DNA of 64,000 bases from Bolinopsis microptera (GCF_026151205.1 NC_087078.1:14897118-14961117), one strand, 5' to 3'; shown: positions 1 through 10,425, counted from the stretch's first letter. Notes: generated by a model not told the origin, from the sequence alone. Program-made: numbers and translations.

Positions 1-139
1 TGTAAACTAAAGTATAAACAATTATCTTTAAAACCTGTGGTTCGAAATGACTGTATCTTTTATACTTTTGAATCTACGGACACTTAAATGTAGGCTACAA
101 TTTACTGCAAAAGCGTCTATACATATATATATATATATA

Positions 140-567
140 CCTTATCGGACTTTATTCGGACGGACATTACTTGAACGCTGGAGGCCCTAGCCTTCATCTT
201 AATGTCCGTTCAAATAAAGTCCGTTCAATTAATGTCCGTCCAAGTTAAAGTCCGTTGAAATTTGTTCAAACATTTTTTCCATTTCGAACTTTTTGTCCAG
301 CATATGACAACTTTTTAATGTCAGTCAATTTCAATAGCTATCATTAAACTAAACAATATCGTTGAATCAATAAAAACAAGGTATTTTTCTTCCTTGCGAC
401 TATTTTTTTCTTCCTTAATCATTTGCTAAAATTAAAAAAACCTCAAAAAAAAAGATGAAAAAAATTCGGATTTTTGATGGTTTTGATCGCCTTCTAGCGT
501 TCATATTAATGTCCGTTCATAATTGTGTCCGTTCAAGTAATGTCCGTCCAAATAAGGTCCGATAAGG
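140..567. mobile_element. MITE with TIRs, inserted at TA in Y4
   Basis: The ends are inverted: it starts CCTTATCGGACTTTATT and ends with the near complement AATAAGGTCCGATAAGG, and the match continues inward for roughly 38 bp with a few mismatches. It sits inside an (AT)n stretch, with TA on each side, consistent with a TA target duplication as in Tc1/mariner-type MITEs. The interior repeats short 'aatgtccgttcaa' and 'aaagtccgttcaa' motifs in both orientations. There is no coding capacity. The uninterrupted (TA)n in the copy near 15,340 serves as an empty site. Confidence 0.8.
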
Positions 568-925
568 TATATATATATAGCTTCACGACAATCTGTCGTA
601 AAACAGGGGTTCTAGAAAACCCACTTCCCGATGCTCCTGAAACCTGAAACTTTTTTTGCAGTCGATTTGGTCAACGTCTAGACGCCCTGAAAAATTTCAG
701 ATCTCTAACTCAATTTTAACATGGTTTTTAAGGCACCTGAATATGGCGATTTTGGGTTTTTTACCGAATTTCGTATAACAGTGCTGGCGAGTATTTTATG
801 CAAATTTCTTAATAATCTCAACATAACTATTTTTTATTCCTGTCATCTTTGACATCAAATTAGAATGTTTTGAACTAAAAATAATTCTGCTTAACGACTT
901 CCGATGAGTCTTAATGCCTGAAAAA

Positions 926-990
926 CTCCTGCCGGAGGCGGCGGCCTAGTCGGCCGCCGCCTCCGGCCGGAGTGCACGCTTCGCGTGCAC
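926..990. repeat. GC-rich double palindrome (first copy)
   Basis: An outer palindrome (CCGGAGGCGGCGGCC ... GGCCGCCGCCTCCGG) is followed at once by a second hairpin, gtgcacgc-ttc-gcgtgcac. It lies in the first Y 3' module, in AT-rich surroundings. Confidence 0.85.
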
Positions 991-1468
991 AAAAGAGGCT
1001 TGTAACGTGTACCAAAGGGGGTATAATAGTAAAGGGGGTATAATAGTAAAGGGGGTATAATAGTAAATGGGGATCATAGTATACCCACAATAAATGCAAC
1101 GGTCGTGCTTGCCAGCACTGTGATATCACGACAATCTGTCGTAAAACAGGGGTTCTAGAAAACCCATTTCCCGATACTCCTGAAACTTGAAACTTTTTTT
1201 ACAGTCGATTAGGTCAACGTCTAGACGCCCTGCAAAGTTTCAGATCTCTAACTCAATTTTAACATGGTTTTTAAGGCACCTAAATATGGCGATTTCGGGT
1301 TTTTTACCGAATTTCGTATAACAGTGCTGGCGCGTATTTTATGCAAATTTTTAAAAAATCTCAACATAACAATTTCTTATTTCTGTCATCTTTGACATCA
1401 AATTAGAATATTTTGAACTAAAACTAAATCTGCTGAACGACTTCCGATGAGTCTTAATGCCTGAAAAA

Positions 1469-1531
1469 CTCCTGCCGGAGGCGTCGGCCTTCGGCCGCCG
1501 CCTCCGGCCGGAGTGCACGCTTCGCGTGCAC
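1469..1531. repeat. GC-rich double palindrome (second copy)
   Basis: This is the same insert as at 926-990, at the equivalent position of the second tandem Y module, with small differences in the first loop. Confidence 0.85.
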
Positions 1532-1660
1532 GAAAGAGGCTTCCGACGTGGACCAAAGGGGGTGTAAAGGGGGTATAATAGTAAAGGGGGTAGAATAGTA
1601 AAGGGGGTACATAGTATACCCCCAATAAAGACACCGCTCGTGCTTGCCAGCACTGTGAAA

Positions 1661-2071
1661 TAATATAGTTATCATGACACTCTGCCACTCGCCCAGTTAA
1701 CCTACCAACTACAATAGAATTTGTGAACCCCTAGTTAGTATGCGGCTCCCTAGGTCCATTCTTAACAATGATTACAATACTTACACTCTTAAAAGTAGTT
1801 CATTTTCCATCGATGGAAAGGGTGATTAGTGAGACTCGTGGGCGAGGAGCCGAGGAGCGGTGGGCATTGAATTTGCGGGCTCATTTCTGTATGACTATGA
1901 ATATTCAACGATGAATGCTCAACGTTTTCCACCCTTAATGAGCATAACTAAGAACCCCATACTGACTCCCTAGAAGCCCAATAAATTACGATGATAAAAC
2001 TTGAAACAATAATATCACAGCTATGGTTAAGTATTCAATATTCACACTTATACAGTTATACATATAACATT
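1661..2071. other. Non-coding, 3' side of the sulfotransferase
   Basis: No gene, tRNA or repeat structure recognised. It would contain the 3' UTR of the minus-strand sulfotransferase. I found no AATAAA on the minus strand here. Confidence 0.5.
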
Positions 2072-3133
2072 TTAGTGCCAACTGTGCAGAGGGAGTGGAA
2101 AATCGGGATGAGTAAAATTACTATAATTCATTAAAGTAAAGTCTGCCTTAAAAGTGGTATAAAGGCGATCAATTAGTTCAGTTTCGAGTTGAGTTAACCA
2201 CTCCTGAGCGTACAATGTAGATTTCTGATAACGCGGATCGAACGCTTCGTCGTAAGCACCCAAAAGGTTTGTCTTATTGGAATCGATCTTATGCAAAACT
2301 TCGCCTCCTAAAATTTGAGAATATTCAAGCGGAACAATAAAATCATAGACAGCATGCTGTATACACAACTCCTTAATTTGTGGATTAAAGTGGCTATCCC
2401 GATGGTATCCCTTTTTAACCATCCACTTGGCGTATTCCGGAAATGTGGGATAAAGTTGTTGAAGCAGATCCGGATCCCGGACACCTCTTATCTCACGGAC
2501 AATTGCCCTGCCAATGGGTCTGTACGGATCGTTACGTTTCTCATTCTCACCAGATAACTTGTCACGAAATCCCGACACCATTCTCGTCCACGGGTTACGT
2601 ACAACTGCAAAACTGAAGGCTTTCCGAAAAACTGAACTTTCATATCGGTCCCTGATGTTGGTGATCCTGTGAATATTGGTAGCTCTTCCGTGAATAAACG
2701 GAACTATTTTTTCAAGAGGTACTTCTTTGGTAAGTTCGCCTTCTGCACGGACTAAAGCGAAGAGCCAATTTGAACAACCAGTTTTAGGGACACCAGTAAA
2801 GATGGTATTTATCTTGGGGAAGTAATATGTCCGACTCGTACATTTTTCCCACTGGTTAGGAGGTGAGTATTTCCAGTCTAACAGAGACATACTCTTATCA
2901 AACTGCTCTAGAATCCATTCTTGAGATGGAGGTGTCAGGTTAGGGCTATCAACTGAAGGTTTGAGGTTAGGACTATCAAATAGAACTGCGCTAGTGCTTC
3001 CAAACCTTTCGTCCATGGGTGTGGATATGGGTGGGGCACCAAATGCATATTGTTGAGCGAAGTTGTACTGGGACAGAATAACAACGCATGTTATGAAATT
3101 CATACAGATAACCATCTTTAGATATTTACCCAT
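2072..3133 (-). CDS. Carbohydrate sulfotransferase (HNK-1 / chondroitin 4-O type)
   Basis: A 353-aa single-exon protein with an ATG start. An N-terminal hydrophobic stretch (residues 7-20) fits the type II membrane anchor of Golgi sulfotransferases, and a Pro/Ser-rich stem follows. The 5'-phosphosulfate-binding loop reads PKTGCSNW at 116-123, and the 3'-phosphate site reads RNPWTRMVSGFRDK at 179-192. Both are signatures of the Sulfotransfer_2 family (CHST8-14 group). A downstream YDFI-x3-E segment also matches that family. Family members transfer sulfate from PAPS to GalNAc or GlcA of glycoproteins or chondroitin/dermatan in the Golgi lumen; which sugar is used here cannot be read from sequence. 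Length is normal and there is no frameshift. The lack of introns is common for this family. Confidence 0.9.
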   Translation of the reverse strand: MGKYLKMVICMNFITCVVILSQYNFAQQYAFGAPPISTPMDERFGSTSAVLFDSPNLKPSVDSPNLTPPSQEWILEQFDKSMSLLDWKYSPPNQWEKCTSRTYYFPKINTIFTGVPKTGCSNWLFALVRAEGELTKEVPLEKIVPFIHGRATNIHRITNIRDRYESSVFRKAFSFAVVRNPWTRMVSGFRDKLSGENEKRNDPYRPIGRAIVREIRGVRDPDLLQQLYPTFPEYAKWMVKKGYHRDSHFNPQIKELCIQHAVYDFIVPLEYSQILGGEVLHKIDSNKTNLLGAYDEAFDPRYQKSTLYAQEWLTQLETELIDRLYTTFKADFTLMNYSNFTHPDFPLPLHSWH

Positions 3134-3493
3134 AGCTTTTGAAGGGTTGGGCCAGGAGTCTCCAACCTTACAAATGTTCCTTCATTGTCCCTGAGTAGAG
3201 AGACAGATGTGTTAGAAAACGTCTGTAAAATATCTAGGCTTTTCCTGTCTTGGAGGTTCTTTAGAACAACCAAAGAATTTTGTCATCGCAAATCGATTGG
3301 CAAAACCTTTCAGAGCAAGTTTTAAAGATTTCTTGTCAACAACACAAAAAAGGTACCAAAGCTACAAACATATTAAATACATTTTTTTTTTGGTTGGGGC
3401 ACCCACTTTACCTTCCTTTCGGAAGGCTACGTCCGTCTGGCGACTAACGTCTATTGGGGTACATTGTACATTGTACATAAAATTATAATATTA
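3134..3493. other. Upstream region of the sulfotransferase
   Basis: No gene or repeat recognised. It presumably carries the 5' UTR and promoter of the minus-strand sulfotransferase, but no clear core promoter motif is visible. Confidence 0.4.
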
Positions 3494-4422
3494 CTAGAAA
3501 GCCCGTGGTAACAGGGATGAATATAATAGTTTTCTATTTCTTTAGCAGTCAGTTTTTATCGCATCAAAAAATATCCGTCAGTACAACCGAAGATACAGCC
3601 GATTATAATGTAGCTAGCACTGAACAGTGAGTGAACACAACGTAATTACCACAAAACCGATCAAAATGACGTTAAAACAATCCTTGCACGTGCACGTGCG
3701 TGTAAAAACCCTCGTTACCATGGTTACTTTACAACTACCTATTTCTCGTCTAATTTGCACGTGGGCGGTCGTACATACAAAAACAATTCTCTGAATTATA
3801 GTAGAGACTAGAAAGCCCGTGGTAACAGGGATGAAGCTAGTAATATTCTTTGAAAGTAAGTTTTAATCGCATCAAAAATATCCATCCCAACCGAAGATAC
3901 AGTCGATTTGAATGTTAAAAACTTTAAACACGACGTAATTACCACAAAGCCGATCAAAATGCCGTTCCAACAATCATTGCACGTGCTCATTAGAACACCA
4001 TTGCTATGCAACCTTTTGATTTTTTACCTAACTTCATATTTCTCGTCTGATTTGCACGTGGGCGGTCGTACATACATACAAAAACAATTCTTTGAATTAT
4101 AATAGAGACTAGAAAACCCGTGGTAACAGGGACGAAGCTAGTAGTATTCTTTGAAAGAAAGTTTTAATCGCATCAAAAAATATCCATCCCAACCAAAGAT
4201 ACAGCCGATTTAAATATAAAACACTTTAAACACAACGTTATTACCACAAAACCGATCAAAATGACGTTAAAACAATCTTTGCACGTGCATGTGTGCATTA
4301 AAACACCGTTGCTATGAAACCTTTTGGTTGTTACCTAGATTCCTATTTTTCATCTAATTTGCACGTGGGCGGTCGTACATACAGACAACAAAAACAATTC
4401 TTTGAATTATAGTAGAGATAAT
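3494..4422 (+). repeat. Three tandem ~300-bp repeats with E-box cores
   Basis: The units begin 'ctagaaarcccgtggtaac' at 3,494, 3,808 and 4,109 (about 314, 301 and 314 bp) and end near 'gaattatartagaga'. Each contains 'gcacgtgggcggtcgtac' and a CACGTG-rich core. A degraded relative lies at about 23,735-24,120. No coding potential. Confidence 0.9.
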
Positions 4423-5225
4423 AGATACACAGAGAACTTTTATTAACGAATTATCAGAGATAATTATCGGTTACGATTATCGGAGTGGATAGCCTACGAT
4501 GAAGACTGTACAAAATCATATCTTTCCCAATTCCCAGTGAACCGTGGGATTCATGCTTTGGTGAGGCCAATGTTTACAGTAAACGGAGAGGAGTTACCCT
4601 GTGTTAAACCGTTAAATTAGTATACTGCCCTCGTATAGGAGGTAGGAGCTGATAGTTTAACAAAACAAGTTCATACAAGATTTTATGTCCTATAACATAA
4701 GGTTCTAGAAGAAAGAGCGATCAGGGTGAATCATATTCTATTTAATCTACGAAAATTTAAATAATAATATGAAAACATCGAGAATTTGTTGATGACTTCA
4801 TCTAATGACCAAAACATTGCTTAAAGCTTTACTTACAGGGCTAAATACTTAAATAACATGGTTTTTTAAATCATATTGGTTTGGTCTTGTTTCTGCTTAT
4901 CTGAGGTGTTCCGCGTGGTCAGGTGGTCCCGGGGTAAAACATTACATTCTTGACAAACTCATTGTAATATATCAGTCTAGTCATTGGCCCGTGTGAATAA
5001 TTATAGAAAACACTTGGGAAATAAATAAACACGACTAAGTTTTGTCTCTGTCAGCTGTCTCTGCTATAGGTATTTACTGAAAATTGATAGTTACTGAAGA
5101 TGTAACACTAACAGTTATTTTTTTATAAACTCGTTTTCATAAACTTGTTTTGTCATTGACTCTGACCCGTGTAAATAATTTTAGAAAATAACTGGAAATA
5201 AATAACCACGACTAATCTAACTCTA
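4423..5225. other. Non-coding flank shared with the second copy
   Basis: No gene found. This stretch matches about 24,120-25,340 despite many homopolymer differences there. It ends in the TTAGTT target site of transposon X. Confidence 0.6.
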
Positions 5226-5254
5226 TTAGTTAGGCCCCTTCCAGCCATTGCCAC

Positions 5255-5560
5255 CTGCCACCTAATTTGGCAGGTTTTACATTAAGACTGATAATCAATT
5301 TGAAGTCTTAAAATGATTCCTGCAAAATTAACCGAAAACCTGCCTATTTATCGTATTCGTGCAGAGATTTATCTCACGTAATTATTTAATCGAGTTATTG
5401 ATTTATAGAAAAGCCTGCAAAATTAACACAAAACCTGCCTCACCTTTCACCTACTCTCGGCAGGTTTGCTCTATTTTGGCAGGTTTTCCGTTAAATATAA
5501 AGTCGAATGCTGCAGATTTAACGCAAATCCTGCGTAAGTTGAGATAATTTGAATCAACTT
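5255..5560. repeat. Left subterminal CCTGCC/GGCAGG cluster of X
   Basis: The motif 'ggcaggtttt' and its complement 'aaaacctgcc' recur several times in an AT-rich background directly inside the left TIR. Confidence 0.75.
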
Positions 5561-5765
5561 GTGGCGTGATTAAACCTATATTCTTATATTGGCAGGGGTT
5601 TTGGATAATTTGAGTGTACAATGTGGAATACTGTAATGATCGTATAACCTTATTACTAGGTAGGGTGTAGGACTGAGACTTGGTTTGTGCAAAGCTACAG
5701 AAGTACAGAATGCTACATGCCTACATGGCTCTATAGTTTATACTTTTATACATGCAGTCACTAGT

Positions 5766-5869
5766 CAGTGGCGAAACGACCGCCCGACACTCCGGCAACC
5801 CCTGCTATGCGGAAGGGGATGGGGGGGGGGGGGGTGCAGCTGCGGCCTCTTAGGTACGTTTCGCCACTG
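5766..5869. mobile_element. Short hAT-like hairpin element
   Basis: Ends CAGTGGCGAAACG and CGTTTCGCCACTG are inverted, with a G run between. The termini resemble hAT ends. The 8-bp flanks do not match, so the target duplication is lost or the ends have changed. Confidence 0.5.
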
Positions 5870-6260
5870 CATATTATCCACTGTTACCAACACGGGGTCT
5901 ATGATAAGTTTGAGTATAAAAGTACATATAAAAACCGATTATTGGAAAATAACTGTTTGCTTAACTTCAGTTCTTAGGTTGCCATTTTTAGATTAGATTG
6001 CTATGTTCTTAAGTAGTGAGGACAGCACTTTTTCAGTTGCAGTGCCTCTACCTGTTCATTGTTCACATTGTAAGATTTAGTGAATGAAGTGATTCTGAAA
6101 GAATCTTCAATTACAATTAATATAATAGTTCTAAATATGCAGTTATTTTCAGATTATGAGATATTTGATCGGAAATTTGTCACACGTTAAAGTGACACTT
6201 AATAAGTTGGACCTTAATCGAAATTCGTATTCACGAATTGGAAATAGCTCGTACTATAAT

Positions 6261-6309
6261 TTATAGGTTGACCTCCCACATATGCTCTAAGTGGGAGGTC
6301 AACCTATAA
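6261..6309. repeat. Perfect 19-bp hairpin
   Basis: The arms 'ttataggttgacctcccac' (6,261-6,279) and complement (6,291-6,309) enclose an 11-nt loop. Non-coding, inside X. Confidence 0.9.
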
Positions 6310-7290
6310 CTCAAATTATTGCTATTTACCAATATTAATTGATCACTGATGTGGCACTTTCAGCGGAAAATTAGTAATAGAAAGCGGACAAACCAGTTTT
6401 GGTGAAGGATGTATATCTTATACTCTTATAGTAGTTGTACACTGTACAGCAATGCTAAGGTAATGAGGTAATGCTGTAATGGGACTACTGCGGACCCTCT
6501 ACCGGCCAAACATATTATCTCATTATTGAAGGGTGTAGACTGTAATATAGATGTAAGAACTTGCTAAATTGGGAGGTGACTGTTTTAAAATGATCAGATG
6601 CTTGCTTACTAACTTATTAAGAATGAGAGGTGATAGTGATTTACTTTATCTTGACAGGACAGTTAAGTATTTAAGCTTAAGAAACCACGTGGAGCTAAAC
6701 GGTGCAAGTGATATAATACTTGAAAATTGACCCCCCCCCCCCCCCCCCCGACAATTGACCAAACAAATATATTTATTATACTAACCCTAACAGTAACCCG
6801 ATTGGGCGACATCTGTCCGACAGCGACATCTGTCCGACAGCCGAATTGGGGATTTCGGACAGATTTCGCTGTCGGACAGGAGTCGTTTTTGGCGACATCT
6901 GTCCGAATTTCGGATCATATTGTAATTTCGGTTCACATTCGTATTTCACAAACTCACGGGTAATTTCGTGACGTTGCTCCCATTGTTCGAATGCTGATTT
7001 GATCCATTGAGATCTGATCCATCGATACGTGATTGACTATTTAAGGACAGGATTGTGCTAGCCGTACACTAACAAGCTGTCGATCACATCACAGGACACA
7101 GCCTACATGAGTACATATAGGATAGCAGCCGTATGGAGATCAGTTATCGCAATCCACAATGGCAACCAATCTTCAGTAAACAGACCCAGATCTGCAGCAA
7201 ACAGACCCGAGAGATCTGGAAACGCTATCCATTCCTGCAAACTAAATCCTCTCTACCGACAACAGTCCAATGATGCTCTGGGACCCTGGA

Positions 7291-7631
7291 TGGGACGAAC
7301 AGACTCGTCGATCATTCCTTTGGGGGACTCCTAAGAACGCAGATCATATGGTGGACGCGGAGCATTGCGTAGTCAACGCCCAACGGTACCTTCAAATCCG
7401 CACCTAATCTCTTCCATCAGCTCTTCACAGTCCACGGACTCTTCCCTGACGGCTGGCACCTCCCCCTCTTCTAAGGACTCATTCCTGGAAAATCGACGAC
7501 CCTCTACCGCAACATGTTCGAGGAGATAGACACCTGGGCTTCTGAGGCCTTGGGGCTACCAACCACAATACATTCTCATGGACTACGAGCTCGCCATTCA
7601 CAACGCAGTTGCTTCATGCCTGCCTGCCTAG
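7291..7631 (+). pseudogene. Decayed MULE-type transposase core
   Basis: Translating from 7,291 gives RSFLWGTPKNADHMVDAEHC, similar to the segment that precedes the first catalytic site in MULE/FLYWCH-linked transposases. After a 7-bp duplication (gcccaac) the frame from 7,382 reads NGTFKSAPNLFHQLFTVHG, matching the hallmark DGTF-x-P-x2-F-x-QL-[FY]-TIHG motif, but with Asn in place of the first catalytic Asp. An in-frame TAA follows at 7,472-7,474. The alpha-helical part (LYRNMFEEIDTWASEALG) is still readable. A further frameshift leads to DYELAIHNAVASC at 7,581, equivalent to the second catalytic Asp. Stops, shifts and the D-to-N change make it inactive. Confidence 0.75.
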
Positions 7632-7848
7632 GTCGAAAATAAACTAGTAGTACACTATGGCTCAGATCATATCTCAAATTGGCAATGTTACGTATTCAAA
7701 TTAACAGTTCAGATCACGTCTCTAATTGGAAATGTGTTGTATTGAAATCAGATCACAATTTCGGACAAATGTCGTTTTTTCTGGTACCCTGAGTCGGACA
7801 GATGTCGCTGTCGGACAGATGTCGCTGACAGGAGTCGTGTTACCCAGT

Positions 7849-8078
7849 AACCCTAACCCTGACCCTAACCCTGACCCTGACCCTAACCCTAACCCTAACC
7901 CTAACCCTGACCCTGACCCTAACCCTAACCCTAACCCTGACCCTAACCCTGACCCTAACCCTGACCCTAACCCTGACCCTAACCCTGACCCTAACCCTGA
8001 CCCTAACCCTGACCCTGACCCTAACCCTGACCCTGACCGGGACCCTAACCCTGACCCTAACCCTTACCCTAACCCTGA
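7849..8078 (+). repeat. Telomere-like (CCCTAA/CCCTGA)n array
   Basis: About 38 hexamers, mixing CCCTAA (complement of the animal telomere repeat TTAGGG) with CCCTGA. In the second half the two forms nearly alternate. It is an interstitial array inside transposon X and the resulting open frame is not a gene. Confidence 0.95.
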
Positions 8079-8145
8079 ATTGACCCCAGTGTAATTACAT
8101 GGGGGGTCAATTGTCGGGGGTAGATTGCATCAGGTGGTCATTTGT

Positions 8146-8149
<4 letters not shown>

Positions 8150-8205
<56 letters not shown>
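8150..8205 (+). repeat. Run of 56 consecutive G
   Basis: An uninterrupted poly-G tract, followed by A and five more G. It could form G-quadruplex structure. The exact length may be unreliable. Confidence 0.8.
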
Positions 8206-8206
<1 letters not shown>

Positions 8207-8399
8207 GGGGGTCAATTGTTGCGGTACCGTACTATATAAGTATATAGCGTACTATACCTCTCATTTGGAGATTCAGTGCCATGGTTGTCAGCTTTTTATC
8301 AACTCCGGCCAATTTCTTGACTGCGCTAATCAACTCGGTTTTATTGACTTTTAGTTTTGGTGCCAAATAAGCAAAATTCCAAATAACTTAAGAACTTAA

Positions 8400-8893
8400 A
8401 AGAAAGATAAAAGAAACCTGCCAATTTATAAATTTAACGCTGCCATAATAAGATTATAGCATTATAATCTATTTGGCATGGATTGATAATTTTATAACAA
8501 ATCCTGCAAAGTTAATGGAAAACCTGCCGATTTAACTTTATCACTGCCGTAATCTATCCGGCAAGGATTGATAATTTTATAAAAAATCCTGCCAAGTTAA
8601 TGGAAAACCTGCCGATTTAACTTTATCACTGCCGTAATCCATCCGGAAAGGATTGATAATTTTATAGCAAATCCTGCCAAGTTAATAGAAAACCTGCCAA
8701 ATAACAAATACCTGCGCTGTTGATGCAGGATCACTAGTTAATTAGGCAGGTTTTGACATAAAAAATTAAGAGAAAACCTGCGGATTTAGTGTAATATACT
8801 GCTGATCTGGACAGGGTAAATTAGATTACTAGGCAGGAGTGGTAATTTCGCAGTCTTCGCTATTAACTGGGCAGGTTTTAGGTTAAATTCGCA
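8400..8893. repeat. Right subterminal CCTGCC/GGCAGG cluster of X
   Basis: A roughly 105-bp unit containing 'aaaacctgccgatttaac' and 'ggattgataattttata' repeats about three times (from 8,455 to 8,700). More isolated CCTGC/GCAGG motifs follow up to the right TIR. Confidence 0.75.
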
Positions 8894-8944
8894 GTGGCAA
8901 TGGCTGGAAGGGGCCTTTAGTTGTGTATAGGTACGAGCGCGTGC

Positions 8945-9293
8945 TAAATCACTCTACAGTCGATCTTTGATATTGTTCTAAGACTAAAAGGGCCCCTTCA
9001 ATCGATGTATTTTCGGACGCTGATTCCGAATCACCCCCATGACATATAAGGGTTAAAATGCTCCCCTGACGAGATATTGTCGAAAAACTGTTTCGATCAC
9101 GTGATATGACCGTATAAGGAAGTTAGTCTAATATCTAGTTAGGGTTAGGGTTTCAGCATATGCTTTTGTTAAGGATTGGGTTAGGGTTAGGGTTGGGATC
9201 AGATTAGAGGGTTAGGGTTTCGAATAGTCGTTCAGGACCAGCTAGAGAATGGGTTGAAAAAGTCACGAGACAGTCGAGTGTAGAGTGATTAAT
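8945..9293. mobile_element. MITE-like repeat carrying TTAGGG tracts
   Basis: Imperfect inverted ends: 'aatcactctacagtcga' on the left and the near complement of it around 9,272-9,290. The core has several (GGGTTA) runs. The core 'ggacgctgattccgaatca' recurs at 52,585 and, degraded, near 25,700. It sits immediately to the right of X. Confidence 0.6.
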
Positions 9294-9693
9294 CATCATC
9301 CGTATAGGTACGTACTGAATATAACATGCCTATCATCCCCAATGATCTCTATTCTCAACATACCTAATGAGTGGTCCCAGCAATATAAAGATATAAACAG
9401 TTGTATTTATGATTTCTCGGTTAAACTTTCCTGCTGATAGTGATTCTAATTATCGACGGTTAATTATCTGATGTACGTGGTCCATCAACAGCTGCCCCTT
9501 GATGACATTCCATTTCTTAATTTATTTTCACTGCCTTGCTTTGGGAATTGAACTCCTTATTATATTTATGGAAGGATGCACTGGTAAACCTAGTAAACTG
9601 TAAATAAGTCATATTTGTTATTACATTTCCAATGTTTAAGGTATGGTAAAATCATGATTCTAATCAGCAATAAAACCAGCTGGATGAAATTTC
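9294..9693. other. Non-coding
   Basis: No gene or repeat recognised. The stretch is matched in the degraded copy near 26,100-26,690. Confidence 0.5.
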
Positions 9694-10233
9694 GAATTTC
9701 TAATTTCTAATTTCTAATTTCCAATTTCTAATTTCTAATTTCTAATTTCTAATTTCTAATTTTCCATTTCCAATTTCTCATTTCTAATTTCTAATTTCTA
9801 ATTTTCCATTTCCAATTTCCCATTTCCAATTTCTAATTTCCAATTTCTAATTTCCAATTTCTAATTTCTAATTTCTAATTTCTAATTTCCAATTTCTAAT
9901 TTCTAATTTCTAATTTCCAATTTCTAATTTCTAATTTCTAATTTCTAATTTCTAATTTCTAATTTCTAATTTCTAATTTCTAATTTCTAATTTCTAATTT
10001 CTAATTTCTAATTTCTAATTTCTAATTTCTAATTTCTAATTTCTAATTTCTAATTTCTAATTTCTAATTTCTAATTTCTAATTTCTAATTTCTAATTTCT
10101 AATTTCTAATTTCTAATTTCTAATTTCTAATTTCTAATTTCTAATTTCTAATTTCTAATTTCTAATTTCTAATTTCTAATTTCTAATTTCTAATTTCTAA
10201 TTTCTAATTTCTAATTTCTAATTTCTAATTTCG
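9694..10233 (+). repeat. Microsatellite (TTTCTAA)n
   Basis: About 75 copies of a 7-bp unit. TTTCCAA and TTTTCCA variants lie mainly in the first third, and the rest is nearly pure. The equivalent tract at 26,690-27,700 is about twice as long and full of homopolymer differences. Confidence 0.95.
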
Positions 10234-10425
10234 ATTCTTTAAAGTCTGAATATGTTATGATTTTGCTACCTGTAGTTTTTGAGGTGACATTTTAGCAATT
10301 TAAGAGTTTTTCAATTTGAATTCAACTTAAGGGAATATTGAAATTATGAAAAATAATAATTACGGTCGTGCAATTTTCTTTCACGGAATAATTCCAGATA
10401 GCCATCAAAATACAAATTAAAATTC

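Larger units (their letters stand above)
1..1660 (+). mobile_element. Y-family repeat, truncated copy (Y4) with a duplicated 3' module
   Basis: Bases 1-139 match the interior of the two full Y elements (around 15,213-15,350 and 41,640-41,780). A MITE (140-567) then interrupts a TA run, and Y resumes at about 568. The 3' module, from 'cttcacgacaatctgt' to 'gccagcactgtga', is present twice in tandem (581-1,124 and 1,125-1,658). Each copy carries a GC-rich palindromic insert that the full elements at 15 kb and 42 kb lack. Short open frames on the minus strand come from the low-complexity tail and do not look coding. The hairpin end of the element lies outside the window or is missing. Confidence 0.75.
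6720..8218 (+). mobile_element. Nested decayed element around the MULE remnant
   Basis: Inverted features frame this block. 'attgacccccc' near 6,724 and 'ggggggtcaat' near 8,100-8,216 lie at the outside. Inside them, 'gcgacatctgtccgacag' occurs at 6,805-6,840 and its complement at 7,790-7,830. The arrangement fits long, rearranged TIRs of a MULE-type element. I could not fix exact ends or a target duplication. Confidence 0.45.
5232..8916. mobile_element. TIR transposon X (3,685 bp), apparently non-autonomous
   Basis: Perfect 23-bp terminal inverted repeats (AGGCCCCTTCC... at 5,232-5,254 and its complement at 8,894-8,916) are flanked by a 6-bp direct duplication, TTAGTT, at 5,226-5,231 and 8,917-8,922. 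The duplicated locus at 25,345-25,350 has a single TTAGTT joined directly to the right flank, so it is an empty site. Just inside each end are clusters of CCTGCC/GGCAGG motifs, the sort of subterminal repeats that transposases bind. The interior holds a decayed MULE-type transposase remnant, telomere-like repeats, long G/C runs and small hairpins. No intact transposase is present. A 6-bp duplication does not match hAT (8 bp), MULE (about 9 bp) or piggyBac (TTAA), so the superfamily is left open. Confidence 0.85.

Noticed and set aside
911-1688. Several 70-100-aa minus-strand frames
   Set aside because: They lie in repeated Y modules and GC palindromes, with no conserved motif; the equivalent sites in Y1 and Y2 are not open.
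7726-8094. 122-aa frame rich in Asn-Pro-Asp-Pro
   Set aside because: It is the translation of telomere-like hexamer repeats.
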